Below the pieces are notes generated by a model. It worked only from the letters and a program-made list of their open reading frames with translations. It ran no database searches and was not told where the DNA came from. The position numbers and the translations under genes were made by a program. 14,008 nucleotides of DNA from CAYVQB01 sp964453985 (GTDB lineage: Bacteria; Babelota; Babeliae; Babelales; UASB340), in contig CAYVQB010000025.1 of NCBI GenBank assembly GCA_964453985.1, positions 1 through 14,008 on the forward strand, in the 5' to 3' direction. Shown in pieces: positions 6,905-14,008 of the stretch; within the stretch, counting starts at the first letter, position 1, and every line of letters starts with the position of its first letter.

Positions 6905-6910
6905 ATTATA
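6905..6910 (-). promoter_or_regulatory. Candidate sigma-70 -10 box for the hypothetical-rubredoxin-sppA unit
   Basis: On the minus strand a perfect TATAAT occurs in the 167-bp gap between prmC and the 148-aa gene. Transcription starting a few bases downstream would give a leader of about 58 nt. The -35 match is poor: TTCTTA with an 18-bp spacer matches TTGACA at three of six bases. The AT-rich background makes chance boxes likely, so this rests mainly on position in the only sizeable gap on this strand. Confidence 0.45.
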
Positions 6911-7007
6911 GCGAACACGTTATGATAATAAGAATACTTTCTGTAATTTTATGCTGAAATATAGCATTCTTTCTGTTTCATTAAGATATTTGAATTCGGC
7001 CAAAAAG

Positions 7008-7889
7008 TCAAAGGGTGGCGCTTGCCCATCTATGAATACTGTTCAAATCTTGCCATATTTCAATGTTTTTGAAATTATGGCTCTCAAGTATGGTTTTAAT
7101 CTTATTTTCTTGGCTTTGACCAAATTCGAGCACAATTTGGGGTATTCTTAGTGCTTTTAGCTGCTCATTCTCTATTAAGTAATCTTTTGCCCCTTTTATA
7201 ATCTCTTCAAGAGCCAAATAGCCATTATCTTTTGCAACCAAGGCTCTTTCATCTTCCCAATTTCTGACTGTTGGATTTAGGTCTTGCCAGTCTTTTTTAC
7301 TTATATATGGAGGGTTGCTAACTATAATGTCAAACTTATCTTCTTTTATATTCTTGTAAAGGTTAGATTTTATAAAATTAACGTTATTAATCTTATTATG
7401 TACTTTGTTTCCATTAGATAGTTCTATAGCTTTTGGATTTATATCTGCTCCGGTAATTTGTGCATTTGGTAATTCTTGGCCTAATGCCAACGCTATACAC
7501 CCACTTCCGGTACACATATCTAAGATTTTAATTTTTTGTGCATCTTGATCAAGTTTTTTTATTTTTTCTATTAACCAGTTTGTCCATTCTTCTGTTTCTG
7601 GTCTTGGTATTAGTATTGGCTCTTTTACTAATACGTCTAAATTACAAAATGGTATGTGTCCGAAAATATATTGTAACGGCTTATCTTCTTGAACTCTTTC
7701 TTTTATCCAAAGGGCAAGAATTTCTTCCTGCCCTTTGGTAAGTTCTAGATGATCACAAGTTATTAGTTCAGCGTCACTTTTTTTTGTTAATTCTTGCAGT
7801 ATCCACCATGCTTCTTGTTGGGCATTAGTTGTTTTAGGTGATAACGCTGTTTTTATTTCTTCTATAAATTTAGAGACACTTTTTTTCAT
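7008..7889 (-). CDS. prmC: Peptide chain release factor N5-glutamine methyltransferase
   Basis: PrmC (HemK) methylates the glutamine of the GGQ motif in release factors RF1 and RF2, using S-adenosylmethionine, which speeds translation termination. The 293 residues show the usual two parts: an N-terminal helical domain ending in PLQYIFGHIPF (71-81) and the VLIPRPETE-like segment (PILIPRPETE, 91-100), then the Rossmann domain with SAM loop LDMCTGSGCIALAL (123-136), the acidic GADIN strand end, and the catalytic NPPY at 192-195 followed by ISKKDW. All key residues are present. Its ATG overlaps the TGA of the upstream 929-aa gene by four bases (ATGA), so expression depends on ribosomes finishing that gene. 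A 14-bp hairpin lies over codons 51-61. Unlike many genomes, prfA is not the neighbour here. Confidence 0.96.
   Translation of the reverse strand: MKKSVSKFIEEIKTALSPKTTNAQQEAWWILQELTKKSDAELITCDHLELTKGQEEILALWIKERVQEDKPLQYIFGHIPFCNLDVLVKEPILIPRPETEEWTNWLIEKIKKLDQDAQKIKILDMCTGSGCIALALGQELPNAQITGADINPKAIELSNGNKVHNKINNVNFIKSNLYKNIKEDKFDIIVSNPPYISKKDWQDLNPTVRNWEDERALVAKDNGYLALEEIIKGAKDYLIENEQLKALRIPQIVLEFGQSQENKIKTILESHNFKNIEIWQDLNSIHRWASATL
7707..7738 (-). repeat. 14-bp hairpin with GAAA loop inside prmC
   Basis: Read on the coding (minus) strand, CCAAAGGGCAGGAA, loop GAAA, then TTCTTGCCCTTTGG forms 14 consecutive pairs, one of them G-U. The loop is a GNRA-type tetraloop. It covers codons 51-61 (TKGQEEILALW). 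On the plus strand the same site has one A-C mismatch, so the structure is better in the prmC mRNA sense. No U-tract follows. Function unknown. Confidence 0.85.
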
Positions 7890-10675
7890 TGTAATGCAAT
7901 AACTCCTGTATCAGTTCCACACAAGATTATACCTAATCCAGAGATATTTTCTATCCAGTGTATTCTTGTAACATCGGAAAGGTCGCTAATTTTTGATGGA
8001 GCGATCATGTTCCATTCATTTGCGCTATATGGCAAAAGTTGCAAGCTATTATAATTTCCATCAGATGCACTGAATCTTGTATAAAGTCTGCGTCCACCGT
8101 CGCTATAAAGATATAAAGATCTATCTAAGTATTCAAGTTTATCTGTTCCTGTTGCCATATCTTTATTTGTGTAAGCTGCATCAGCTGGTTCTGTTGTTGC
8201 ATTCATAGCATTATTAGAATTGAATTGCAAAAAATCACTTTGTTGATAATATGTTGTCCCGTCATCTGCAAATGCTATGCCTAAAACTTTGTGAGCTGTG
8301 CCATCATATGGGGCAACGGTTGTTGGAACTCTTTTTGGACTAAAGAGTGCATAGTATGCATTTGTTTCATCTATGGCTTGCCAATCGTCAGTTAGTGCTG
8401 TAACAGATAAAAAAGCTGGTGATCTATAAATACCTGAATTTGTACAAAGTATTCCGCGAGCTTGTCCTTCTGTGCCCGTTACATCGGTGATAATTTTAAT
8501 TCCTGTAAATATTGAATTTTCAGGAAGATCTCCTGAATCTGATTTTGCTATTTCTATTGGGGCATTAGCATTATAAGTATTGCCAATTTCTATTCTCCAG
8601 AGCCTTGAAGTTATCGAATTTATAGAATTGATATCTTGTTCTATTGCGTATAGATATTCACCATCACTTTCTATTGCGCTTATGCCTCCAGTAATTGTAC
8701 TTTCAGCCATACGCTGCCAGGTAAAAGTATCAAACGGTGCAGAGTTTAAATCTGTAAGTCCAGTGCTACCATTAAAACCTGTTTTAGTTGAACTTGCAAA
8801 AACATAAAGCCCGTTATTAGTTCCTGCAAGAAAATATCCACGAGTATTATCTGTTTTATTTCTTGAATATCCAAGACATCTAACAACTCCTGCGCCAGAC
8901 AAAGTTGTTAGGTTGTAATTTTCATCACTAAAGTTAATAATAACTTCGTTCAAATTCTCTTTTTTTGTTCTTGCAAAAACTATTTTTTCAATGCCACCAA
9001 AAAGTGCAAATGAATTATCTTTATTAGCTCCTGCTGGAATCCCTAACCCTGGAGTTTTCTTTGGTAAATCTAAAACACAAGTGCAACCATCACTCAAACT
9101 ACTAGTTAGTTTTGTTGATAAAGCAGCTGTGCCAAAATCGCTAGTTAGCCATTGCATTCTTCTTACAACTGTTGGATTACTACCGTTATCATTATTTACT
9201 TGCCAGAGTTTTGCGTTTGTTGCATCGACTGCAAAGAATTTAGCCTTGTCTTTATTATCACTGTTTTCTGACCTAAAAACTCTTTCCCATTTTGTCCAAC
9301 CAATTATTACGCCATCATTATCAAAGAGTGCTTGTGATGACCATATTCCAGGATCATTATCTCCATCTCTATTTGCACCTGCAAATGAAACATAAACAGT
9401 ATCGCCAATAACTTCCATGTCTGAAGCAGAGAGGTTAGCCCCAGCCTGCCACGGTGCATCTTCGCCGCCGATTACTAGAGAGTCTGTATTTAATCCGTCA
9501 AGCGATTTGTTGGCAACAGTATCCGTGTGTATAACAAAGCCGTCAACTAATGTTGTTCCGTCTTCATCATTCGCAACAATATGTCCTGAAGAGGAATTAT
9601 ATCGTAAAGCATGAAATTTATTTTCTACTGTGCCCTCAATGCCAATAGCCCCATTAACAATTAAATAAGTTTTATTTGTACTTGTGTGCATGGTACGGAT
9701 TTTAAAAATTCTTGGGGTGACAACTGTAGCTGTTGAAGATCTACCTGCAAAAATTGTTGTTAAATCATTTTGAGCAGGATTAACGGAGTTAGCGGGTATT
9801 GTGGAATCAAATGGGAGTAGGTCGGAAAGAGCTAAAATTCCACCATTTATTTTAAGTTTGGTTATAGCCATAACTCGATTATCAGTTTGTTTGGGTACTG
9901 CACTATTTGTAGAAATAAAAAGTGTTCCAAGTGTTGTGTCCCAATACATATCAGAAATAATAGGTTTTACATTTAGTTCAGCACTGGTGCTTCCAGGTCT
10001 TAGAAAGTTTCCATCACCAGCTATTAGCCCTTTTTTGTTATCAAGCTTTGCTGCGTTACCATTAGTTTTTGCGATTTTTGTAACAGTATCTCCGGTTTCA
10101 ATTTCGTAGGCAAGTATTCCTGATTGCCCTACATTAAGTCCTCCGCTACCATTTACTCTTAAAAAAACATAGGTTTTAGAGCCATCAGTAGTTGAACCTC
10201 CTGCTAGGTTCGTGTAGGGATTTGCAGTATATGCAGGTTGTCCATTTGCATCGCAGATGTTACCAGAAGCTACAGTTCCTGATGGTTTTGTCATGTTACC
10301 GGGAATAGAATTATCGCTTAATTTTATAAAGCGTAGTTCGTTGGATCCATTTAGATTAAATGGTAAATAAGTTGTTCCATTGCCACCGTAATTACATAAA
10401 GCCATGTAATCAATTTTACCTTGTGCCCCAGCTTCTGTTGAAATACCTGTAAAGACAGTTGCGGTTCTGCCAGCTTTAGCAATAGAGTAATCGCCGTTGG
10501 CAGCAGCTGTGCCGACATAAAAAGTACCGTCATATCGATCAAAAGCTTTTACTGAAATATCTTCTTGAAAGTCAGTGTTTGTGCTGTCTTGGCCAATTTG
10601 TTCTGTTGGTTGTAAAGAGTAAAAAAAACTTATGCATGCAGCAAGCAAGATAAAAGACTTTTTATTTCTCATCAT
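7886..10675 (-). CDS. Large secreted protein with beta-propeller-like repeats, 929 aa
   Basis: I recognise no named family. A signal peptide is clear: MMRNKKS, a hydrophobic core at about 8-20 (FILLAACISFFYS), then a polar region. The mature part is long, acidic and rich in Gly, Asn, Thr and Asp, with recurring short strands separated by loops. Blade-like motifs recur: GTFYVGTA near residue 50, GTLFISTN near 250, AGTNNGLYVFAS near 617, CTNSGIYRSP near 743 and CGTDTGVIALQ at the very end. This is typical of beta-propellers with YVTN, BNR or similar repeats that bind partners or glycans outside the cell, but the blade number cannot be fixed by eye. GGAG lies 4 nt before the first ATG and 7 nt before the second (10672), so the second may be the true start. 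It follows two barrel-like genes and overlaps prmC by four bases. Confidence 0.85.
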   Translation of the reverse strand: MMRNKKSFILLAACISFFYSLQPTEQIGQDSTNTDFQEDISVKAFDRYDGTFYVGTAAANGDYSIAKAGRTATVFTGISTEAGAQGKIDYMALCNYGGNGTTYLPFNLNGSNELRFIKLSDNSIPGNMTKPSGTVASGNICDANGQPAYTANPYTNLAGGSTTDGSKTYVFLRVNGSGGLNVGQSGILAYEIETGDTVTKIAKTNGNAAKLDNKKGLIAGDGNFLRPGSTSAELNVKPIISDMYWDTTLGTLFISTNSAVPKQTDNRVMAITKLKINGGILALSDLLPFDSTIPANSVNPAQNDLTTIFAGRSSTATVVTPRIFKIRTMHTSTNKTYLIVNGAIGIEGTVENKFHALRYNSSSGHIVANDEDGTTLVDGFVIHTDTVANKSLDGLNTDSLVIGGEDAPWQAGANLSASDMEVIGDTVYVSFAGANRDGDNDPGIWSSQALFDNDGVIIGWTKWERVFRSENSDNKDKAKFFAVDATNAKLWQVNNDNGSNPTVVRRMQWLTSDFGTAALSTKLTSSLSDGCTCVLDLPKKTPGLGIPAGANKDNSFALFGGIEKIVFARTKKENLNEVIINFSDENYNLTTLSGAGVVRCLGYSRNKTDNTRGYFLAGTNNGLYVFASSTKTGFNGSTGLTDLNSAPFDTFTWQRMAESTITGGISAIESDGEYLYAIEQDINSINSITSRLWRIEIGNTYNANAPIEIAKSDSGDLPENSIFTGIKIITDVTGTEGQARGILCTNSGIYRSPAFLSVTALTDDWQAIDETNAYYALFSPKRVPTTVAPYDGTAHKVLGIAFADDGTTYYQQSDFLQFNSNNAMNATTEPADAAYTNKDMATGTDKLEYLDRSLYLYSDGGRRLYTRFSASDGNYNSLQLLPYSANEWNMIAPSKISDLSDVTRIHWIENISGLGIILCGTDTGVIALQ

Positions 10676-10687
10676 TAATCTCCAATA

Positions 10688-10714
10688 AAATTAAATTTTT
10701 TAAATTAAATTTTT
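10688..10714. repeat. 13-nt AT direct repeat between barrel gene and 929-aa gene
   Basis: AAATTAAATTTTT occurs at 10688-10700 and again at 10702-10714, one base apart, covering the gap and the stop codon of the upstream barrel gene. Its AT-only content means slippage or chance is plausible. It could also weaken or regulate transcription between the genes. Confidence 0.6.
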
Positions 10715-12032
10715 AAAAATTCCATCTGATATCAAAACCTAATCCTGCACCAATAGTAGCTGTTTTAAAAATATTACGTCCACTAAATGGATAGTTATAA
10801 AAGGCACTTAATAGAGGTGCCCATATTGAGTTTTGCATATGAACACTAAAGTCATAGTCAAGCATCAAATGTAATACATTTACATAACTTGCAGCTAAAG
10901 CTGTGTCATTATTAACAGTTGTGCTATTAAAATAAAAAGTATCTTCTGGCCATAAAAAGTCGGCTTCTTGTCTGTTATAAGAGTAACCTATCCATGCAGA
11001 AAGACCTTCAATAAAGTGATCAGCTTTTGCATCAAGTCCAACATGCCAGAATAAACCTTTTTCTTCTTTAGCATTACCTTGACCAAGTTTTATTGGACCA
11101 TTTTGTTTGTTGAAGGTTTTCATGTTTTTAGTTTTTGTTTTATCGAAAAAGAAATTTGTGCTTGCATGTAAATTAAAGGTTAACCAATCTTTATATGTTA
11201 AAGATAATTCCCCTAAAAAATTTATACCCCAGTGGTTATTGTGTCCTGTTGAGGGATCAAATATCCAACTAGAATCTCCATCATGTCCTGTTGGACATAT
11301 TACACCAGCTTTTAACTCAAGACTTGTTTGTACATCATTATCTTTGTCTTGTGTAAGAAAGTCATGCCAACCAATAATTGCATTTAGGTCACCCATATCT
11401 GATGCAGAGTATGGTGTATTATAATCTCGTAGACCAAAATTATTTAAGATAGCGTTAAGATTATTTTTGAACTGTTTCCATTCCCACGTGTTTTGACTAA
11501 AAAGTCCGGCTTCTGGAGATTTATCAATATAGTGTATATTTTTAACTTCTACTTTTTTTAATGGAACTATTAATTCTGCAAAGAACCCTGAGGTTAGATT
11601 TTGTCTTAGGTTTATCTCAAGATCATGAACTGTAAATTTACCACCAAATTCTAGTTGACCAAAAGTATTGTTGGTCTTTGAATGGTTAATTTGTGCTGCA
11701 CCCAAAAAAGTCGTAAAGTCGTCTATGCTTGGAAGTTTTTTTACATTTTCAAATAGATACAGCATGTTTTGATTGCCAGTTGTGTTTAAAAGACTTGTTG
11801 AGCCTCCTGAATGCTTCCATGCGCTTCTTGTGCTACCGTAACTATAAGTAATATCTAATTTTGTATAACCTGTTTTTACATTGTAATGTTCTTCGTTATC
11901 AAATCTACAGCTTGTGCTTCTACTGTATAAGTTTGGTGCCTTATAGAAGTTTGGATTATTTGCTGAAAGGTGGCTTAAAAAAAAACTTGCTGTATAAAGA
12001 CAGTAAGATATTTTTTTGAGGTTTAGCTTCAT
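10713..12032 (-). CDS. Predicted outer-membrane beta-barrel protein, paralogue B (439 aa)
   Basis: The product has a signal peptide (MKLNLKK, hydrophobic 8-20, likely cleavage after A24) and ends in ...GAGLGFDIRWNF. A terminal Phe with alternating hydrophobic residues is the usual signature read by the BAM machinery for outer-membrane barrels. Alternating beta strands run through the protein (for example FGGKFTVHDLEINLRQ, LELKAGVICPTG, HWGINFLGELSLTYKDWLTF). It is a clear paralogue of the neighbouring 458-aa protein: shared blocks include FYKAPN.Y, CRF...HY.V, YGST..AW..SG.STSLLNT.GNQ, ELK.G...PTG, and LDYDFSVHM near the C terminus. AGGAGA at 12038-12043 is a strong ribosome site. It could be a porin or a surface protein; the cargo or partner is unknown. 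I judge that the copies arose by tandem duplication. Confidence 0.85.
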   Translation of the reverse strand: MKLNLKKISYCLYTASFFLSHLSANNPNFYKAPNLYSRSTSCRFDNEEHYNVKTGYTKLDITYSYGSTRSAWKHSGGSTSLLNTTGNQNMLYLFENVKKLPSIDDFTTFLGAAQINHSKTNNTFGQLEFGGKFTVHDLEINLRQNLTSGFFAELIVPLKKVEVKNIHYIDKSPEAGLFSQNTWEWKQFKNNLNAILNNFGLRDYNTPYSASDMGDLNAIIGWHDFLTQDKDNDVQTSLELKAGVICPTGHDGDSSWIFDPSTGHNNHWGINFLGELSLTYKDWLTFNLHASTNFFFDKTKTKNMKTFNKQNGPIKLGQGNAKEEKGLFWHVGLDAKADHFIEGLSAWIGYSYNRQEADFLWPEDTFYFNSTTVNNDTALAASYVNVLHLMLDYDFSVHMQNSIWAPLLSAFYNYPFSGRNIFKTATIGAGLGFDIRWNF

Positions 12033-12037
12033 TACTT

Positions 12038-12050
12038 TCTCCTAAAAAAA
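12038..12050 (-). promoter_or_regulatory. Ribosome site in a leader shared by both barrel genes
   Basis: On the coding strand TTTTTTTAGGAGA precedes this barrel gene and the identical 13 nt precedes the other at 13451-13463. AGGAGA ends 5-6 nt from each start codon. The conserved T-run plus strong Shine-Dalgarno indicates that the duplication included the leader, or that the leader is selected for high translation. Confidence 0.7.
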
Positions 12051-12068
12051 TATTAAAAACTTAAATAC

Positions 12069-13445
12069 TTAAAAAGCCCATCTGACATCAAGGCCTAGGC
12101 CGCCACCAAAGATATCATTTTTGTATGCGTTTTTACCGTCGAATACATAGTTATATGAGAAATTTAGTCTGGGTGCTGCTTTTGATTTTGGCATGTGCAC
12201 GCTAAAGTCGTAATCAATCATGAAGTGTATAGTATGCAGGTACCATTCTTGATTTACTGTGTCAGAGTTTACAACTTTTTTTGTGTAAACAGGTACTCTA
12301 GTTGTGCCTGAAACTCTGGTAAGAGTTGGGAGTTCAGATAAATAATTATTTTCTTTTTTAGTAAAAGAGTAACCAACCAAAGCAGAGAAGCCCATGAAAA
12401 TGTGATCAAGTTTTGCGTTTAAATCCATGTGCCAGAGTAAACCCTCTTCTACGCTAGGATTATCTTTCATAAGCTTTATAAAACCTTGTTGGTTTAAATC
12501 AGTTTTTAAGCGCATAGTTTTCTTCGTATTAATAAAATATGTGCTGCCAACATTAAGATTAAGAGAAAGCCATTTTTTATATTCAATAATTGCTTGTCCC
12601 TCAAAAGAAACACCCCAGTGGCCGTTATATCCTGTTGGAACAGAGAATACGTAGTTTGGATTTATGTCTGAACCTGTTGGCATAAGTAAACCCAATTTAA
12701 GTTCCAGGCCAATATCTATCCCCTTTTCTTTATTTGATGCTGGATATCCTTGCCAGCCTACAAGAAATGTTATATCGCTAGGTGCAGTCTTTGAATATGG
12801 GGTCTCCCAATCTTTAAAATCATAACTATTTAGAATTTCGTTTAGACCATTTTTTTTAAATTCTTTCCAGATCGTAGATGTCTTAGTGAACTCTAATTCT
12901 TCTGGGTTACTTAGGTCTTCGAAGCTGATATTATTTATAGTTACTTGTCTGATTGGTGCAAGAAGTTGTAAATAAAGTCCTGAGAATAAATTTTGTCTTA
13001 TATTTAAGTTATAATCGTGAAGCTTAAATTTACCGTCAAATTTAAGTTGGCATAGAGTTGAATTTGCATTTTCTGGTTCTGCAACATAGTTTCTAGCATC
13101 TCTTAAAAAAGGTCCGTAAAGCTTTAATTCTTTTGTTAGTTGGTCTGTAGGTATTCCTTGGTCTATATAAATAATTTTTTGGTTTCCAGGTGTATTCAAA
13201 AGACTGGTAGACTTACCAGAATAATCCCAGGCTTTTTTGGTACTTCCATATCCATAAGAAAAATCAATCTTAGTTTCCCAATCAGAAACATCATAATGTT
13301 TTTTACCATCAAACCGGCAAGCATTAGGCCAAGCGTAAACATTTGGGGCTTTATAAAAGTGTGCATTGTCTATACTTTGTACCATACTGAGGTAGCAGCT
13401 TGCTACTGTGAGACAAAAGATAAGTTTTTTTAGTTTAAATTTCAT
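12069..13445 (-). CDS. Predicted outer-membrane beta-barrel protein, paralogue A (458 aa)
   Basis: The signal peptide is MKFKLKK plus a hydrophobic core (8-20), with probable cleavage near S24. The mature protein starts FYKAPNVYAW, like its paralogue downstream, and closes with GGGLGLDVRWAF, an outer-membrane barrel C-terminal signature ending in Phe. Conserved blocks with paralogue B run the whole length (RFDGKKHYDV, YGSTKKAWDYSG, STSLLNTPGNQ, GKFKLHDYNLNIRQNL, ELKLGLLMPTG, NGHWGVSFEG, GLLWHMDLNAKLDH, IDYDFSVHM). Differences concentrate in segments about 90-110, 265-275 and 350-385, which would be loops in a barrel. AGGAGAG lies 6 nt upstream of the ATG. The gene sits 19 nt after the coiled-coil gene and 36 nt before paralogue B, so all are probably co-transcribed. 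The family is unnamed to me; a porin-like role is inference. Confidence 0.86.
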   Translation of the reverse strand: MKFKLKKLIFCLTVASCYLSMVQSIDNAHFYKAPNVYAWPNACRFDGKKHYDVSDWETKIDFSYGYGSTKKAWDYSGKSTSLLNTPGNQKIIYIDQGIPTDQLTKELKLYGPFLRDARNYVAEPENANSTLCQLKFDGKFKLHDYNLNIRQNLFSGLYLQLLAPIRQVTINNISFEDLSNPEELEFTKTSTIWKEFKKNGLNEILNSYDFKDWETPYSKTAPSDITFLVGWQGYPASNKEKGIDIGLELKLGLLMPTGSDINPNYVFSVPTGYNGHWGVSFEGQAIIEYKKWLSLNLNVGSTYFINTKKTMRLKTDLNQQGFIKLMKDNPSVEEGLLWHMDLNAKLDHIFMGFSALVGYSFTKKENNYLSELPTLTRVSGTTRVPVYTKKVVNSDTVNQEWYLHTIHFMIDYDFSVHMPKSKAAPRLNFSYNYVFDGKNAYKNDIFGGGLGLDVRWAF

Positions 13446-13450
13446 GTAAC

Positions 13451-13463
13451 TCTCCTAAAAAAA
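13451..13463 (-). promoter_or_regulatory. Ribosome site, leader copy upstream of paralogue A
   Basis: The minus strand reads TTTTTTTAGGAGA, identical over 13 nt to the leader of the second barrel gene. The Shine-Dalgarno AGGAGA is followed by GTTAC and then the ATG. The whole 19-nt gap after the upstream stop is little more than this site, which argues against a promoter here. Confidence 0.7.
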
Positions 13464-13464
13464 A

Positions 13465-14008
13465 TTAAAAGCTAACTAAGAGTTTGTTTGCGATATTATA
13501 TAAAGTTTCAAAATCTGTTTTTATTTTATCCAGTTTAATGACAGCCTGTTCTAAGTTTTCTAACTGATTCTTATTTTTAATTTCATCTTTTTTATTTATC
13601 AAATCTTGTAATTCTTTTATAAGATTTGTAAGTTCAGTTTCTTGTTTATCTATGTCTGATGCGAACTTAAAAAAGGGTGATATGTTATCAGGATATTGTA
13701 CTATTATTTTTTCGTATAAGATTTTACGAGACTTATCTATATTATTGCTTTTAAAAGCTCGGTTTAGCTTTTCTACAAACTCTGGTTGATTACATAAGAG
13801 TTTGTCGTTTGATGAAAAAGTATTAAACTTTTTTAAGAATCTTTTGATTGGATATGATAATAGATCAAGCCCTTGAACAGATCCTGAACCTACTATTGAG
13901 ATTGCTTTAGCAAGAGCTAGCTTGTCAGCTTCTTTTGCTTCAATGTCTCTAGCTTCTTGTTTGATATAATCTTTTATAGACTCTTTAGTTTGTTTTACAG
14001 AATCTTTT
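13465..14008 (-). CDS. Hypothetical coiled-coil protein, C-terminal part (start outside window)
   Basis: Reading leftwards from the window edge, one base and then 180 sense codons run uninterrupted to TAA at 13467-13465; the beginning lies beyond 14008. I recognise no family. The visible part is rich in Lys, Glu, Asp, Ile and Leu. The first 40 residues (KDSVKQTKESIKDYIKQEAR...) are helical and charged; a middle segment holds SIVGSGSVQGLDLLSYPIKR and LCNQPEFVEKLNRAF. The last 70 residues (IDKQETELTNLIKELQDLIN onward) show heptad-like hydrophobic spacing and should form a coiled coil ending in LLVSF. It is the upstream neighbour of the barrel pair, 19 nt before paralogue A, hence probably in the same operon. 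A periplasmic or surface role would fit the context, but no export signal can be checked here. Confidence 0.85.
   Translation of the reverse strand, partial: KDSVKQTKESIKDYIKQEARDIEAKEADKLALAKAISIVGSGSVQGLDLLSYPIKRFLKKFNTFSSNDKLLCNQPEFVEKLNRAFKSNNIDKSRKILYEKIIVQYPDNISPFFKFASDIDKQETELTNLIKELQDLINKKDEIKNKNQLENLEQAVIKLDKIKTDFETLYNIANKLLVSF

Noticed and set aside
6985..7010. Possible promoter TTGACT-17-TATCTT at the prmC stop (minus strand)
   Set aside because: The -35 overlaps the stop codon and the -10 is imperfect. It would give a leader of more than 130 nt, and the TATAAT at 6905-6910 is a better candidate.
6951..7151. Plus-strand 66-codon open frame crossing the prmC end
   Set aside because: There is no ribosome site, it overlaps the conserved end of prmC and it has no recognisable domain.
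8991..9395. Plus-strand open frame of 134 codons
   Set aside because: It is the mirror of the 929-aa secreted protein, whose frame has a signal peptide and ribosome site; the mirror has neither.
11283..11298. ATGTCC-TGTT-GGACAT hairpin in the second barrel gene
   Set aside because: Only six base pairs; expected by chance at this length of sequence.
12092..12101. Palindrome GGCCTAGGCC at the end of the first barrel gene
   Set aside because: It comes from repeated Gly-Leu codons (GLGL) of the barrel end and has no loop.

Overview
This AT-rich window comes from a bacterium with a Gram-negative-type envelope: it encodes a lipobox protein of the LPS-assembly type, two proteins that look like outer-membrane beta-barrels, and a large secreted protein. 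The low GC, the Lys/Asn/Ile-rich proteins and the style of the tandem 'FYKAPN...YGST..AW' barrel proteins remind me of Candidatus Dependentiae (TM6; Babela-like symbionts of protists). That assignment is an inference from recall. I could not test it by search.

Layout, + strand (1-5274): the 3' part of a tRNA with anticodon GAC (Val), then rpsO (S15), pnp (polynucleotide phosphorylase), rph (RNase PH), an LptE-like lipoprotein, a divergent HolA-like protein (DNA polymerase III delta) and an 82-aa Fis-family DNA-binding protein. Spacings are short throughout, so this is probably one long transcription unit for RNA processing and housekeeping. A previously unlisted 34-codon ORF with a near-ideal Shine-Dalgarno follows the Fis-like gene and runs antisense into the end of sppA.

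Layout, - strand (14008-5213): two units converge on the + strand unit. The upstream one enters from the right edge: the C-terminal part of a coiled-coil protein (absent as a start-to-stop ORF because its start lies outside the window), two tandem paralogous beta-barrel-like proteins, a 929-aa secreted protein with beta-propeller-like repeats, and prmC (release-factor glutamine methyltransferase), whose start codon overlaps the previous stop. After a 167-bp gap holding a good TATAAT box comes a second unit: a membrane-anchored hypothetical protein, a rubredoxin and an SppA-type S49 protease.

The most unusual sequence structure is a pair of hairpins inside coding sequence, one in rph and one in prmC. 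Each has a 14-bp stem and a 4-nt loop (32 nt in all), and both place AGGGC at positions 5-9 of the stem. No CRISPR array, insertion sequence or phage gene is visible. No gap longer than 300 bases lacks a gene.
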